Assembly: GCA_964627855.1 (NCBI GenBank)
Contig: CAZVLE010000063.1
Location: 1-11,375 of the forward strand
Length of the DNA stretch: 11,375 nt
From: CAZVLE01 sp964627855
Lineage (GTDB): Bacteria; Bacillota; Dethiobacteria; DTU022
Reading direction: 5' to 3'
Position 1 is the stretch's first letter. Every line of letters starts with the position of its first letter. The notes under the pieces are model-generated. The model ran no database searches. It saw only the letters and a list, made by a program, of their open reading frames with translations, and was not told where the DNA came from. Shown here in pieces: positions 1-8,700 of this stretch. Both the position numbers and the translations under genes were made by a program.

Positions 1-145
1 CCTCAGCATACTCAAAATCCTAAACTATATAGCTAATTCCTTCTAAAATTTTACCCGCACAATAAATGAACTGCTTTACGGGCAGGTCCTGTGAGTCACG
101 GGGACGGGGGGTCTGACTCAGTAGTTTTATTCACCTCAGCATACT
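1..145 (+). repeat. 12-bp direct repeat pair CCTCAGCATACT
   Basis: Identical 12-mers lie at 1-12 and 134-145, on either side of the 92-120 palindrome. They may be ends or modules of an interspersed element, or a target duplication around it. The first copy sits exactly at the window edge, so its true extent is unknown. Confidence 0.45.
92..120. repeat. REP-like palindromic element
   Basis: A 7-bp inverted repeat, TGAGTCA (92-98) and TGACTCA (114-120), encloses a 15-base G-rich centre with CGGGGACGGGGGG. Stem-loops of this general look (a GAGTCA arm and a GGGACGG core) are common as multicopy intergenic repeats in Clostridia, and some are linked to REP-associated transposases. Only one copy is in the window, so the repeat status is inferred from appearance. 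Confidence 0.4.
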
Positions 146-370
146 TACAACCTTACCCCTTTTGCCTCATACCTTTCTATGGCGTTTAATTATCCAACCG
201 AATCGATCCAAAGTTATTGTGCTCGAAAAGTATTTTCAAGCATTAATAATTCCGGTTTTCCAGTCTCACGCAGCTATTTAACTACTTTTTTAAGGTTTTG
301 CAGGGTTTTGATTGAACAGAGCGAACATATGTGTTATCTGCTGTTCTGGATTAAGGGGCATTGGCACTAA

Positions 371-623
371 TTGCTTTCGCAGGCAGCAATATCGAAGAAG
401 CGTTGCCTATTTTTGTGCAAGAATAAGCTTTTTAAATGTCAACTTAAACCGTTAAAACCTTATATTTATTGATCAGTTGAGGCCTGAGATTACAGCTCAA
501 AATGGTGAAACCAGACCAGTGTGAGAGAAGGCTTGATCTTAAAGTGCTCTCTGTTAAGTGCGATGATTCATGGCATCTATTTCCATATTCTGTTAATACT
601 AAAATGCCAGGGGAGGGCGTTTT
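371..623 (+). promoter_or_regulatory. Upstream region of the jet operon; possible weak promoter
   Basis: This non-coding stretch precedes jetD and must hold the operon promoter if there is one locally. The best match I see is TGTCAA (437-442), an 18-base spacer, then TATATT (461-466), which is weak. A 6-bp inverted repeat ATTGCT/AGCAAT (370-375/385-390) has no T tract. No operator or riboswitch could be recognised. The ribosome site GGGGAGG (610-616) lies 7 bases before the jetD TTG start. Confidence 0.25.
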
Positions 624-1712
624 TTGAAACAGATCTTGGAGCAGTTTATTACCAGGTCTAAAAAGAAAACTATTACCCTGCAAGAGCTTCAGTCTGCGGT
701 GCGCCTTAAAGGCGGCAATCGTCAATGGGAGCGGGACGGATCATACGAATCTTTTGCCCGTGCTATAAACGAACTGGTTTACAGGCAGGTCTTACGTGAA
801 ATCAAGGCGGCCGGTTTTAACGGTATGCAACCACCGCTGCCCCTGCGCTACCGGATTGTGGGAAAAAAGCCGCAAACACCAGATGAAATATTTGGTTTCA
901 AATCTAAAATGGATCTCTCCTTCTACCTTGATCGGCCCGAAGAATTTTCCAGGCATCGTAATGTACTGCAGTCAATCGACGAATTTCTTCTTAGCTTCGC
1001 CTGTGATGCTCCTGGTGTTACCGATACGGTTAATGAGCGTTCCCTGGCCCTGGCAGGCGATGAAAAGTTTCTGCTTTCGGCTGAAGGGCAAGCCCTGCTT
1101 CGTAATACGGGTCTCAGTCTGTCTGACCTTTTCTGTTATCGGGTGGCGGAGCCTTTTTTTTATTCCCAGTTTGAAACCCCGGCAAATAAAGAGAGTATCA
1201 CAGCCCTGGTTATTGAGAATAAGGATACTCATCATACCATCTGCCGCCTGCTTAAGTTAAAAAAACTGACTCTTGTTCCTGCGCCCGACCTGGCCATTTA
1301 CGGTGAAGGTAATAAAATAACGAAAAGCTGGCATTTCCTCGAATCGCTGCCTTCTCTTGCAGGAGCTCAGGTGGAGCTAAAATATTTTGGTGATCTTGAT
1401 CCCGAAGGTTTCAGAATATATGGCCGTTTGGAGAGAGTTCTAAAAGAAGAGGGCGGTTCGCTTAAGAATCCTGCAAAACTGGATCTTGCACCTGCCGAGG
1501 CCTTCTACCGCCTGTTGATCAAGACCGGTCGGTCGAGGCCTATGGAATTAGGAACCCGGAATCTTTCCTGGAAGGATGCAGCAGATATTTGCCGTCGGCT
1601 ACTGCCGGGATGCGCTGCACAAATTATAGAGCTATGGCAGTCCGGTCGAATGATACCCCAGGAAGCCCTGTCGGCCTCAAGGCTTGCAGAAGTCGGGGAG
1701 GTCCGCCTGTGA
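624..1712 (+). CDS. jetD: Wadjet JetD-like nuclease subunit (Toprim-like, DUF2220 type)
   Basis: This is the likely nuclease of the Wadjet plasmid-defence complex, a topoisomerase VI/Spo11-related protein that cuts DNA when the SMC motor has fully extruded a small circle (known for type I). The start is TTG at 624, chosen because GGGGAGG (610-616) sits 7 bases upstream; the product is 362 aa. Residues 1-80 form a small helical/winged-helix-like N-terminal region. NERSLALAGDEKFL (about 137-150) resembles the conserved ERS...GDEK segment of JetD proteins. The C-terminal part carries a Toprim-like set: E198 in VIENK, and D257 and D259 in FGDLDPEG, the expected metal-binding acidic residues. It leads the operon and overlaps jetA by 4 bp (GTGA), suggesting translational coupling. 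The frame is intact with no missing key residue. The family call is strong; the subtype (III) is inferred from the neighbours. Confidence 0.85.
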   Translation: MKQILEQFITRSKKKTITLQELQSAVRLKGGNRQWERDGSYESFARAINELVYRQVLREIKAAGFNGMQPPLPLRYRIVGKKPQTPDEIFGFKSKMDLSFYLDRPEEFSRHRNVLQSIDEFLLSFACDAPGVTDTVNERSLALAGDEKFLLSAEGQALLRNTGLSLSDLFCYRVAEPFFYSQFETPANKESITALVIENKDTHHTICRLLKLKKLTLVPAPDLAIYGEGNKITKSWHFLESLPSLAGAQVELKYFGDLDPEGFRIYGRLERVLKEEGGSLKNPAKLDLAPAEAFYRLLIKTGRSRPMELGTRNLSWKDAADICRRLLPGCAAQIIELWQSGRMIPQEALSASRLAEVGEVRL

Positions 1713-2770
1713 AGGAGCAGCAAGAACTGTTTAGCTCTGGCAGCCTTGAAGTGCAGAGTCCGGATTGGAGCGGCACCAGTGCCGACCGGATTATTCCGGT
1801 TGAGGGGTACCGTGAGAGGTTGGCAGCGATGTTTGACTTTTTCCCGCTCTATGATCTGAGGGGAAAGACGTCGCTTTCCGAACACCGCGGTTTTGAACTC
1901 GGTATCTGCCTGCTTCTCTTTATCATGGAAAAGATGCTCGCTCACCAGCATTGCACCTATGAAGACTGCGAACACTTTCTCTTTCGCCTGCTGCCTTTGC
2001 TGTCTGAGAGCCCACCGGAACATGAGGAGAGGGTAAGGCTGGCGCAGAAGCTGATTGAGGAGATCAGCAATCGGGGTCGCCCCTTTAGTTATTCTTACTA
2101 TGATCCCTTCAGCAAGACGGAACATGAAGTCAAATTTCGCCTGATCGAGCAGAGACCGCTCACTCTTTACGGAACAGACACACTGGCCCTGCGACTTACT
2201 GAAAAGGGGTTGGAAATACTTTTTAAGTCCCGTGAAATCTACCGGGACCTGCACTTTTCCGTTATGCAACTCTACCTGGATCAGCAGATCCGCCGCGGTG
2301 TTTTTGAGGGGGCGATTAAGACTGTAAACGAACTGGAAATTGCGGTAGAGGGAATCGAAAATGAGTGCAGAAGGCAGCGCGAGAATGTCAGGCGTAACGT
2401 AATCGATGCCCTGAAATCAGATCAATATGGCCGGTTATCTACTCGCATGGAGGAGCAGCTGAAGCAGGAACAGGAGGTTTTTGATAACCTGAAAGAGCTG
2501 GTGCGGGAGACCAGGCAGCGCCTGGAAAAAGAGGATTCGGGTGCCGAATCTGGAGCACGCCTTGCTAAGATAATGGAGCTAAATGGTGCTTTATTCAGAG
2601 TTGCCTCGCGCCACCTTGAACTGATTGGCAGCCGTGTCGATTTGGAAGGCCTGGTTTCGAGCGTGCTAAGTGAAAGCATTTACGCCGGAATGCTGGTTCG
2701 CTTTCACCTTAAGAAGGAACTGCAGGATTCCGTGTTGCGTTCGAACCCGCCGGGGGCAGTTTTGAAAAGC
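1709..2770 (+). pseudogene. jetA: jetA 5' part (Wadjet kleisin subunit), interrupted by IS element
   Basis: First 354 codons of a JetA-like kleisin subunit (DUF5716 type). It starts at GTG 1709, overlapping the jetD stop, with GGGGAGGT (1695-1702) 6 bases upstream. Residues about 30-190 look like a winged-helix domain, including LRLTEKGLEILFKSREI (about 161-177). Residues 200-275 are strongly helical and charged, the neck/coiled-coil part that would contact the SMC arm. The gene is cut after Ser354 by an IS1182-family element. Reading on into the element adds 40 foreign residues before a stop at 2891-2893, so a 394-aa fusion could be made. Joining codon 354 to GTG at 4405 rebuilds a 546-aa protein in frame with no other defect, so the break is one recent event. 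Residues 4-8, QQELF, loosely resemble a sliding-clamp motif. Confidence 0.85.
2766..2770. repeat. Target-site duplication, left copy (AAAGC)
   Basis: AAAGC directly precedes the left inverted repeat and is repeated exactly at 4400-4404 just outside the right inverted repeat. It marks the insertion point within the jetA codons for Lys353 and Ser354. Confidence 0.85.
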
Positions 2771-2786
2771 GGGGCTGTTGCCAAAC
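2771..2786 (+). repeat. Left terminal inverted repeat of the IS element
   Basis: GGGGCTGTTGCCAAAC is a perfect match to the reverse complement of 4384-4399. It is preceded directly by the AAAGC target duplication. Confidence 0.92.
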
Positions 2787-2844
2787 CAGATAAAACCAGA
2801 AAGAATACGTATGCGCTTGTACTTATTATAGAAAAACCCGGAAA

Positions 2845-4281
2845 TCATGCAACCCGACGGTTATCCATTTCTATGTTCATCACTAATTCCTGAGCTTTTG
2901 CCGGATTATCAACCTTTCTTGTATTTTCCCGAATTAACTGCTTAATATTATGTGCTGCGGCTGACAGTAGAGCCTGCATATTAACTTTTACATTACCTCT
3001 GAGGTTCGCTTTTCCTGAATCAAGAGGAGTTTTAATTATTGCCACTGCTGTTTCAACCCAGTATTTACGTTGACTGCTACTCTTTTTGGCCGCATCGCTT
3101 AAAAGGTGAGATTCAACCCAATCATAGAGAGCCTGCTCTTTGTTCCTTGATATCGTAGGCCTTTTGGCCTTACAAATGTTTCCTCGGTTTTTACAGCCTT
3201 TACAGGCTTGCCGATTGACTTTATACATAATGGTATCTTTTGAAGTAGGACTACCCTCCTTCAACCGGTGCATTACCTTGCCTGATGGACAATAGAACAC
3301 ATCTTGTTGGGCATCATATCTATACCCTGCTTTAAGTTTATGTTGACGTAGTTTTTTTCTTGGCTTACGTCTGGGGATGCTTGGTTTTATGGAAAGAGCT
3401 TTCAAAAAGCGATAAACTTTTTTGATACCGTAAGCCTTATCAGCAACAACTTCTATGGGCTTGATCCCTGTATTAAAAATATGTCTTCCAACAATTTCTG
3501 GGGCCACATCTGCTTCTGCCACACTGCCCGGTGTAGTGCTTACTGCAGTTATTATTCTGTTTTTACCGCTATCAACTCCCAGATGGACCTTATGGGTCAA
3601 TATTAAACCGCTGATATTCTTGCGGGTAATAAGTGAAGCATCAGGGTCAGTTCTGCTGATCAAACGATCATTTAGTTTAATCTTTTTGGGTCTAGTCGTA
3701 GGCTCGCTTTGTTCAATAATGCCAACTTCATCCTGAGCACGGCTATTTTCTTCAAAGATCTGTTTCAAATAAGCTTCAGGCTCTTTTAGTTGCTGAAATA
3801 ATTCTTTACTGACAACTGAGTCCATGGAAGCATTCGCTTTAACTAATGTGGAATCGACGAATAGTTTGTCTCCTTCAATTAAGCCTGCTTCACGGCATAG
3901 TTTTACGATATGGTTAAATATTTCTTGATAAATCTCAATTCCAAAACGCACTCTGGCTTTTGATAAGATGCTATGATCAGGCGGTTTCTCGTCTATGTCA
4001 TATCCTAAAAACCAAAGATAAGCCATATTTAGCCTGCAGTCTTCTGCAAGCTTTCTCTCACTTACTATGCCAAAAAAGTAGCCAAGCAAAGCCATTTTTA
4101 TGACGACAACTGGGTCTACAGATGGTGCACCCGTGCTACTGTATTTAGATTTTGTCAGTTCGTAAACAAAATCAAAGTTGATGACTTCAGCTACTTTTCT
4201 CAAGAGGTGATCTTCAGGAATATAGTCTTCAAGGTTAAACATGTAGATTATTTTGTACTGCCTATCTTTTATGCCCATCAT
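2845..4281 (-). CDS. IS1182-family DDE transposase
   Basis: Cuts and moves the surrounding insertion sequence. I place the start at ATG 4281 (478 aa) because GGCGGTGAT lies just upstream on the minus strand; an in-frame ATG at 4299 would add six residues and has no better site. The N-terminal part (about 15-115) is the DUF772-type DNA-binding region found in this family (EDHLLRKV, SILSKARVRFG). The DDE catalytic set is visible: D143 in FVDSTLVKA, D281 in VVADKAYG and E410 in KYWVETAV. A cysteine cluster (YCPSGK, ACKGCKNRGNIC, about 330-370) lies between the second D and the E, as is usual for IS1182-type enzymes. The C-terminus (about 425-450) has the typical NLRGNVKVNMQALLSAAAHN segment. The gene is intact and lies antisense to jetA. 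Confidence 0.93.
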   Translation of the reverse strand: MMGIKDRQYKIIYMFNLEDYIPEDHLLRKVAEVINFDFVYELTKSKYSSTGAPSVDPVVVIKMALLGYFFGIVSERKLAEDCRLNMAYLWFLGYDIDEKPPDHSILSKARVRFGIEIYQEIFNHIVKLCREAGLIEGDKLFVDSTLVKANASMDSVVSKELFQQLKEPEAYLKQIFEENSRAQDEVGIIEQSEPTTRPKKIKLNDRLISRTDPDASLITRKNISGLILTHKVHLGVDSGKNRIITAVSTTPGSVAEADVAPEIVGRHIFNTGIKPIEVVADKAYGIKKVYRFLKALSIKPSIPRRKPRKKLRQHKLKAGYRYDAQQDVFYCPSGKVMHRLKEGSPTSKDTIMYKVNRQACKGCKNRGNICKAKRPTISRNKEQALYDWVESHLLSDAAKKSSSQRKYWVETAVAIIKTPLDSGKANLRGNVKVNMQALLSAAAHNIKQLIRENTRKVDNPAKAQELVMNIEMDNRRVA

Positions 4282-4365
4282 AGTATCACCGCCAAACAAT
4301 TTAATAACTATAATATTCTACATATGGTGACTATATCCTGCATATATATTGAAGGTATGTTAATT

Positions 4366-4392
4366 ATTATAAAGATCTATCGAGTTTGGCAA
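4366..4392 (-). promoter_or_regulatory. Possible transposase promoter in the right IS end
   Basis: On the minus strand TTGCCA (4387-4392), lying inside the inverted repeat, is followed after 15 bases by TATAAT (4366-4371). TGTTGC with a 17-base spacer to the same -10 is an alternative. It would give a leader of about 80 bases to the ATG at 4281. A -35 box inside the terminal repeat is common in insertion sequences. Confidence 0.4.
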
Positions 4393-4399
4393 CAGCCCC
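4384..4399 (-). repeat. Right terminal inverted repeat of the IS element
   Basis: GTTTGGCAACAGCCCC is the exact reverse complement of the left end (2771-2786). It is followed at once by the AAAGC duplication at 4400-4404. Confidence 0.92.
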
Positions 4400-4404
4400 A
4401 AAGC
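4400..4404. repeat. Target-site duplication, right copy (AAAGC)
   Basis: Exact repeat of 2766-2770 just outside the right inverted repeat. The next base, 4405, starts the codon that continues jetA in frame. Confidence 0.85.
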
Positions 4405-4983
4405 GTGATTCTTGACCCCCTGGCTCTGCCGAAGGCACCTCGTCTGCTTGGCCTGGAAACCCTGCTTGCCCCGCAGCGCCTGCTGGGAAAAGAAAGAGAG
4501 CGGCCCCCCGAAGAATTTGGAGACGAACCTGACTACGAAGTCTGGGAAAGGATCAGGCAACGTAATGAGAAACAGATGGCTGAAACTGTGGCCTTGCTGC
4601 AGCGATTTTTCCTGGTAATGCTGGAGCGGCTTACCGAACACGACCGGGTTTCCGTGAGCGACCTGGTTGGTGAGCTTTTTTCCGGCAGCAGTGATCATGC
4701 CGAGGTAGCTGCCTTTGCCCACCTCATGCTCCTGTTACACCAGGGGCGGGGGATGCAGGCCGGCCTGCCCTGGGCTTACAAGCCCGGTGACGAGGATCTT
4801 GTGGAGTACGCATTCTACCGCTTGCTGGTAGACCGGAAGGCTATTTCCGGATCAAACTGGATCAGGGTCGAGGCAGGCACAGGCAGCGTGAAGCTGTCGC
4901 ATGGAATAGAGATGAAAAACCTGTTCCTGGTCAGGAGTGATAGAAATGGATTACAGTCGCAAGACGATAACTACAGCCCTTGA
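4405..4983 (+). pseudogene. jetA: jetA 3' part (C-terminal domain of Wadjet kleisin)
   Basis: The last 192 codons of jetA, downstream of the insertion. The segment begins VILDPLALP, then has a charged helical stretch (DYEVWERIRQRNEKQMAETV) and a winged-helix-like C-terminal domain (RVSVSDLVGELF, AFAHLMLLLHQGRG, VEYAFYRLLVDRKA). In kleisins this end binds the opposite SMC head, so its loss from the N-terminal half should break ring closure. It has no ribosome site of its own. An in-frame ATG at 4324 inside the element would give a 219-aa product with an IS-encoded leader, and an ATG at 4357 has GAAGG too close to it. No stop or frameshift has built up. The jetB ribosome site and start lie within its last 50 bases. 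Confidence 0.83.
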
Positions 4984-5713
4984 GCTTTTCAAAGCTTTGC
5001 TTGAAAATAATTCTGTTGATGCGGAAAGCCACGAAACTCTGGTCAGCAAGGTCCGCTTCGATTTAGAGACCCTGAATTTTTTTCGGGAAGTGATCGAGCC
5101 GGTTTTCGAGGTAAAGCTGATCAATATGACTGATCGCTTCTACCTGACGGCAGGACGAGCCGGGGGAATTTTTACCTACAACAACGAGGAGATGCGCAAG
5201 GAGCTTGGAGTTACGGTTAATCGTGAGTTATATCTCTGCTCCTTTATTGTGATGACCCTGCTGGCTGCTTTTTACGACAGCGAGGACAGCATCGAGCCTT
5301 CCAGGGAAAGCCTTATACTTTCTGACTTGAGCGAGATGGTTTCTGAAGGGTTCAGGGAGCTGGTTTTGGATGAGAATGTTGATCTGATCGAGAATGAATC
5401 GCGGGTGAACCTGCGCGAACCCTCCGTGTTATGGTTTGATCTTCCCTATAAAGTCAGCGGGGCCAAACAGCACCGAGGCTCCAGGTCGCAGTATAACTAC
5501 CTACTGAAAACTGGCGATTTTCTTGAAAAACATGGTCTGGTCAAAGTATTTCAGGATCGCCAGGTTTTTCCCAGGGAACGCTTGCACAGCCTGGTAGTTC
5601 AATACTACAATAATCTGGAACACAAGAATGAAATTTTAGAAACTATTCGTGGGGCGATCAGCAGGGAGGTGCAGGAGCAGAATGCCGAGACTGAACCGGA
5701 TTCGAATCCATAA
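4946..5713 (+). CDS. jetB: Wadjet JetB-like KITE subunit (DUF6063 type)
   Basis: A 255-aa protein in the position of JetB, the MukE/KITE-like winged-helix subunit that sits on the kleisin and helps the SMC hold DNA. The start is ATG 4946, preferred over GTG 4937 because AGGAG (4933-4937) is 8 bases before it. The N-terminal helix ALELFKALLENN (about 11-22), a beta-rich middle (VFEVKLINMTDRFYLTAG, about 53-70) and NNEEMRKELG (79-88) match what I recall of DUF6063 proteins, but no catalytic motif is expected or seen. It overlaps the end of jetA by 38 bp and jetC by 32 bp, so it belongs to the same transcript and is probably coupled in translation. Since jetA is broken upstream, its expression may be reduced by polarity. 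The role is assigned mainly from context and size. Confidence 0.75.
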   Translation: MDYSRKTITTALELFKALLENNSVDAESHETLVSKVRFDLETLNFFREVIEPVFEVKLINMTDRFYLTAGRAGGIFTYNNEEMRKELGVTVNRELYLCSFIVMTLLAAFYDSEDSIEPSRESLILSDLSEMVSEGFRELVLDENVDLIENESRVNLREPSVLWFDLPYKVSGAKQHRGSRSQYNYLLKTGDFLEKHGLVKVFQDRQVFPRERLHSLVVQYYNNLEHKNEILETIRGAISREVQEQNAETEPDSNP

Positions 5714-8700
5714 TATCCACTTCGACAGCGGTGGGCAGGCGCGCTACTTTCACGATACTCTCTTTGAGCCGCGCGGTGATAACTCGCTGCTGCTGATGGC
5801 GAACGGGGGCGGTAAAACCCTGCTACTGCATCTGATCACCCAGGTTGTGCTGCCCAATGTCAGACTCCAGGAGCGAAGAATCACGAGACTTCTGGAGCGG
5901 GAGAAATTCACTGGCCATGTTCTGGTTGAATGGCAGCTCGATGGCGACCTTCCGGAGTACTTGCTGACGGGTTTCTGCTTTGCCGAAAACCTGGGCAGTG
6001 CCAATCGCGAGATGGATTACTTTACCTATCTTCATCATTACGGGGGGTCTGAGGACGCCTGGAATATCAGAGAGATTGCCCTGGCCGATGAAAAAGATCG
6101 TAATTTTAACTTCAAGCAACTTCTTGACTACCTGGCTACCGGTCCGGTGACCACCTATGCCTCCTATCGGATGAAAGATTATCAGCGCCGTCTGAGACAA
6201 TTTAATATCGAGCCCCGGGAATGGGAGTATGTAGTGCGCATCAATAATAGCGAGGGCGGTGTGGAGGAGTTTTTCGAGGGTTGCGCGAAAACGCGGACAC
6301 TGATGAACAAGCTCCTGATACCGGTAATTGACGAAGTGCTGGAGCGCAGGGAGAAAAAAGACAGCCTGGAGGAGGCTTTCCGCAAGGTTGCCGGGCAGGC
6401 GATAGAGTTGCCCGAGTTAAGAGTGCAGAGTGAAGCAGTGGGTGCTCTGAATCAGAGAATTCCCGCCTTGCTTACAGCCCTTGACCTTGTCGGACGGGTT
6501 ACCAATGAGCACGCCACCCTGGTTGTTAAGCGCAGGCGTCTTGCGGCAACACTGTTTAATGAGGTTGCCGTGTTGCAAAAACAGGAACGCGAACTGAGAT
6601 TGGGCGCTGAAAAGTTGGCTGAGGACCGGGCTGCAGCCCGCTTTTACCTCGAAACCTGCTTTGTAGAAGAGGCCAGGCGTGAGTGGGTGGAGCGCTGCGA
6701 GGCTTTTGAAAAGAGCAAAGTAAGGCTTGAACAGCGTCGGCTTGCATTGGAAAAAGCGCAGAGTTATTTAAACCGGTTCAATGCTTTCAAGAAGATTGAG
6801 CGGATCAGGGACAAGGAAAGCCGTCTTCTTACCTGCGAGAAGCGAATTGAACTGGCAGGTGAAAGTGAACAACCCCTGCTTGAAAGACTGGAGAACCACA
6901 AAAAGAGGGCCCTGCCGCTTTTAGATAAACTGCAAAAGGATTTATTGAAGCAGATCGAGACTCTTGAAGGAGCCCGTATTGAGCTCCAGGACGAGTTGGA
7001 TGCGCTCTCAGGCGAAAAGGTTCGGCTGGAAGATGAACACTGCGAGCTGGGCAAGCAGATTTATCACTTGGAGCAGAAGAAGAGTGAGTTTGAAGTAAAG
7101 CGAGCGGCTGTCTCCAGAGATTTTGCCGATATGGAGCTAAATTTTGATCTACAGCGACCGGGAGTAGAGCTGAAAAGGCTGCGTGGCGAGCGGGAAATAT
7201 GTGCTGCTGTGATTGCGGAAGGGCAGGTTGCTGCAAAAAGGCTGCTTGAGCTGAAGGAAACTCGGCGGGAGCAGCTTCTACAGGTGGAGGTTGTGTTGAG
7301 CAGCCTGGAAATGGAGCAGGCGGCCTTGCAGGAGCAGCATAAGGAGTGGGGCGACCGGACAGCGGAGCTGAAAGCCGGGCTAAAGGCCCTGGGCTACAAG
7401 GGGCTTTTCCCCGCTGCCGAAGCTGAAGTGCTGCGTTACCTGGCCGAAAAAGAAAAACTGAATAATGAGCATGTTTTTGAATGCCAGCGGGAAAGGCTTG
7501 TTCTGCAGGACCGCCGGCAACTGCTCACCGCTTACGACTATCCGCGGCCCAATCTGGATTTGGGACGGGCGGTGGACCTGTTGGCGAAAAAGCAGATTCC
7601 GGCCCGGCTCGCGGCCGAACTGTTAGCCGGCTTGAGTGAGGCGGAACGCAGGGCGCTTCTTGAAAAGCGCCCCTGGCTCCCCTATGCTCTGGTGGTTGAG
7701 AACAAGCACTATGCGCAATTTTTGGAGAACAAACTGGTTCTCTCTGAAGAACTTGAACATGCTATTCCGCTAATGTCTCGTGAACAGTTCCATCTGGCAG
7801 GGGCACCTGACGGGATTGCGTTTATCAGCCACCGCGGGCTGGAAATTTACTATTCAGCCGAAAAGGCGGCGAGCTGCCTGAACCGGGTAGAGAGCAATCT
7901 TGATAACCTTTCCGTAAAGCTTGCCAGGCTGGAAGAAGAGGAGCGGAAACTGCTCAGCCTGGAAAGGGATTTTAGGCGTATCATAGATATTTATCCCTAC
8001 AGCATTGAGCATGACTGGAAGAAGGCCCTGAAGGATAAGAAGACCCAGGTCGAAGAAAAGCGGGAAGAGGCGGCCTTTTTGAATTCAGAACTGTCTTCCT
8101 GTACCAGTAAGGTTTTAGAATTGGAAAAGAAAGCCAGGCGGGATCAGTTTGATTTGGACAGGTTTGATCGGGCTATTGCCGTCGCGGAACAGTTCAGGGC
8201 AGCCTGGCAGGAGAATCGCAAAAGGGGAATTGAGTTGGAAAGCCTGCGCCGGGAGCTGGAGACAATTGATCAGCGTCAGGCTGAATTGGAGACCCGGTCT
8301 GCAGAACTGACCGACCGGAAAGAGAGTTTAAACGAAAAGATAAATATTTTGCGAGGCCGATTCAGAAATTATGAAGAATTTTCCAGACGATACTTCAGCG
8401 CTGTTGAACTCGAAGCAGCCTCCTCTTCAACCGTTTCCTTTTCCCCGCCGGAAAGAGGCGATTCAGAAAGCCTGGAAGAAATGATGAAGGAGATTGCTTC
8501 CATCCATGAGGCTTTGCAGGGAAAAGCCACCACGCTGAAAGATCTCTACCAGCAGCAGGAAGATCTGAAGAATGATATCGGCAGTCTGGCAGAGGATATC
8601 AGAAGTCTCGGCTTTGAGCACAGCGAGGTGGCTGGCCAGTATTACCCCGTTGGGGAGGATCTTTTCCGGGAGGCTAAGGAAAAGTTGACTGCGGTGAAAG

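Larger units (their letters stand above)
1..370. other. Intergenic region with short repeats, no gene seen
   Basis: No convincing coding region is visible. The only open frame of note (179-370, plus) has no ribosome site and no recognisable protein. The stretch holds a 12-bp direct repeat CCTCAGCATACT (1-12 and 134-145) that flanks a short G-rich palindrome, described separately. Together they look like part of an interspersed intergenic repeat cut by the window edge. Confidence 0.5.
2771..4399 (-). mobile_element. Complete IS1182-family insertion sequence inside jetA
   Basis: This is a 1629-bp element bounded by perfect 16-bp terminal inverted repeats: GGGGCTGTTGCCAAAC at 2771-2786 and its reverse complement at 4384-4399. 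A 5-bp AAAGC duplication lies outside each end. It carries one transposase gene on the minus strand, opposite to the jet operon. Its length fits the IS1182 family. It is visibly more AT-rich than the genes around it. Intact ends, an intact transposase and a perfect target duplication point to a recent, probably still mobile copy. Confidence 0.92.

Noticed and set aside
179..370. 63-aa plus-strand open frame
   Set aside because: No ribosome site, low-complexity unlikely protein, in a repeat-bearing intergenic region.
1589..1708. N-terminal extension of jetA starting within jetD
   Set aside because: The extension is jetD read in another frame. GTG 1709 has an excellent ribosome site and the usual 4-bp operon overlap.
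1505..2269. 254-aa minus-strand open frame across jetD/jetA
   Set aside because: Antisense shadow of two well-supported genes; no recognisable domain or ribosome site.
4309..4314. TATAAT on the plus strand inside the IS as an outward promoter
   Set aside because: No acceptable -35 box at 16-18 bases upstream, and the region is generally AT-rich.
5649..5681. Upstream start for jetC at 5649
   Set aside because: ATG 5682 has closer ribosome sites and the family-like start PRLNRIRIHNI. The extra residues read jetB sequence out of frame.
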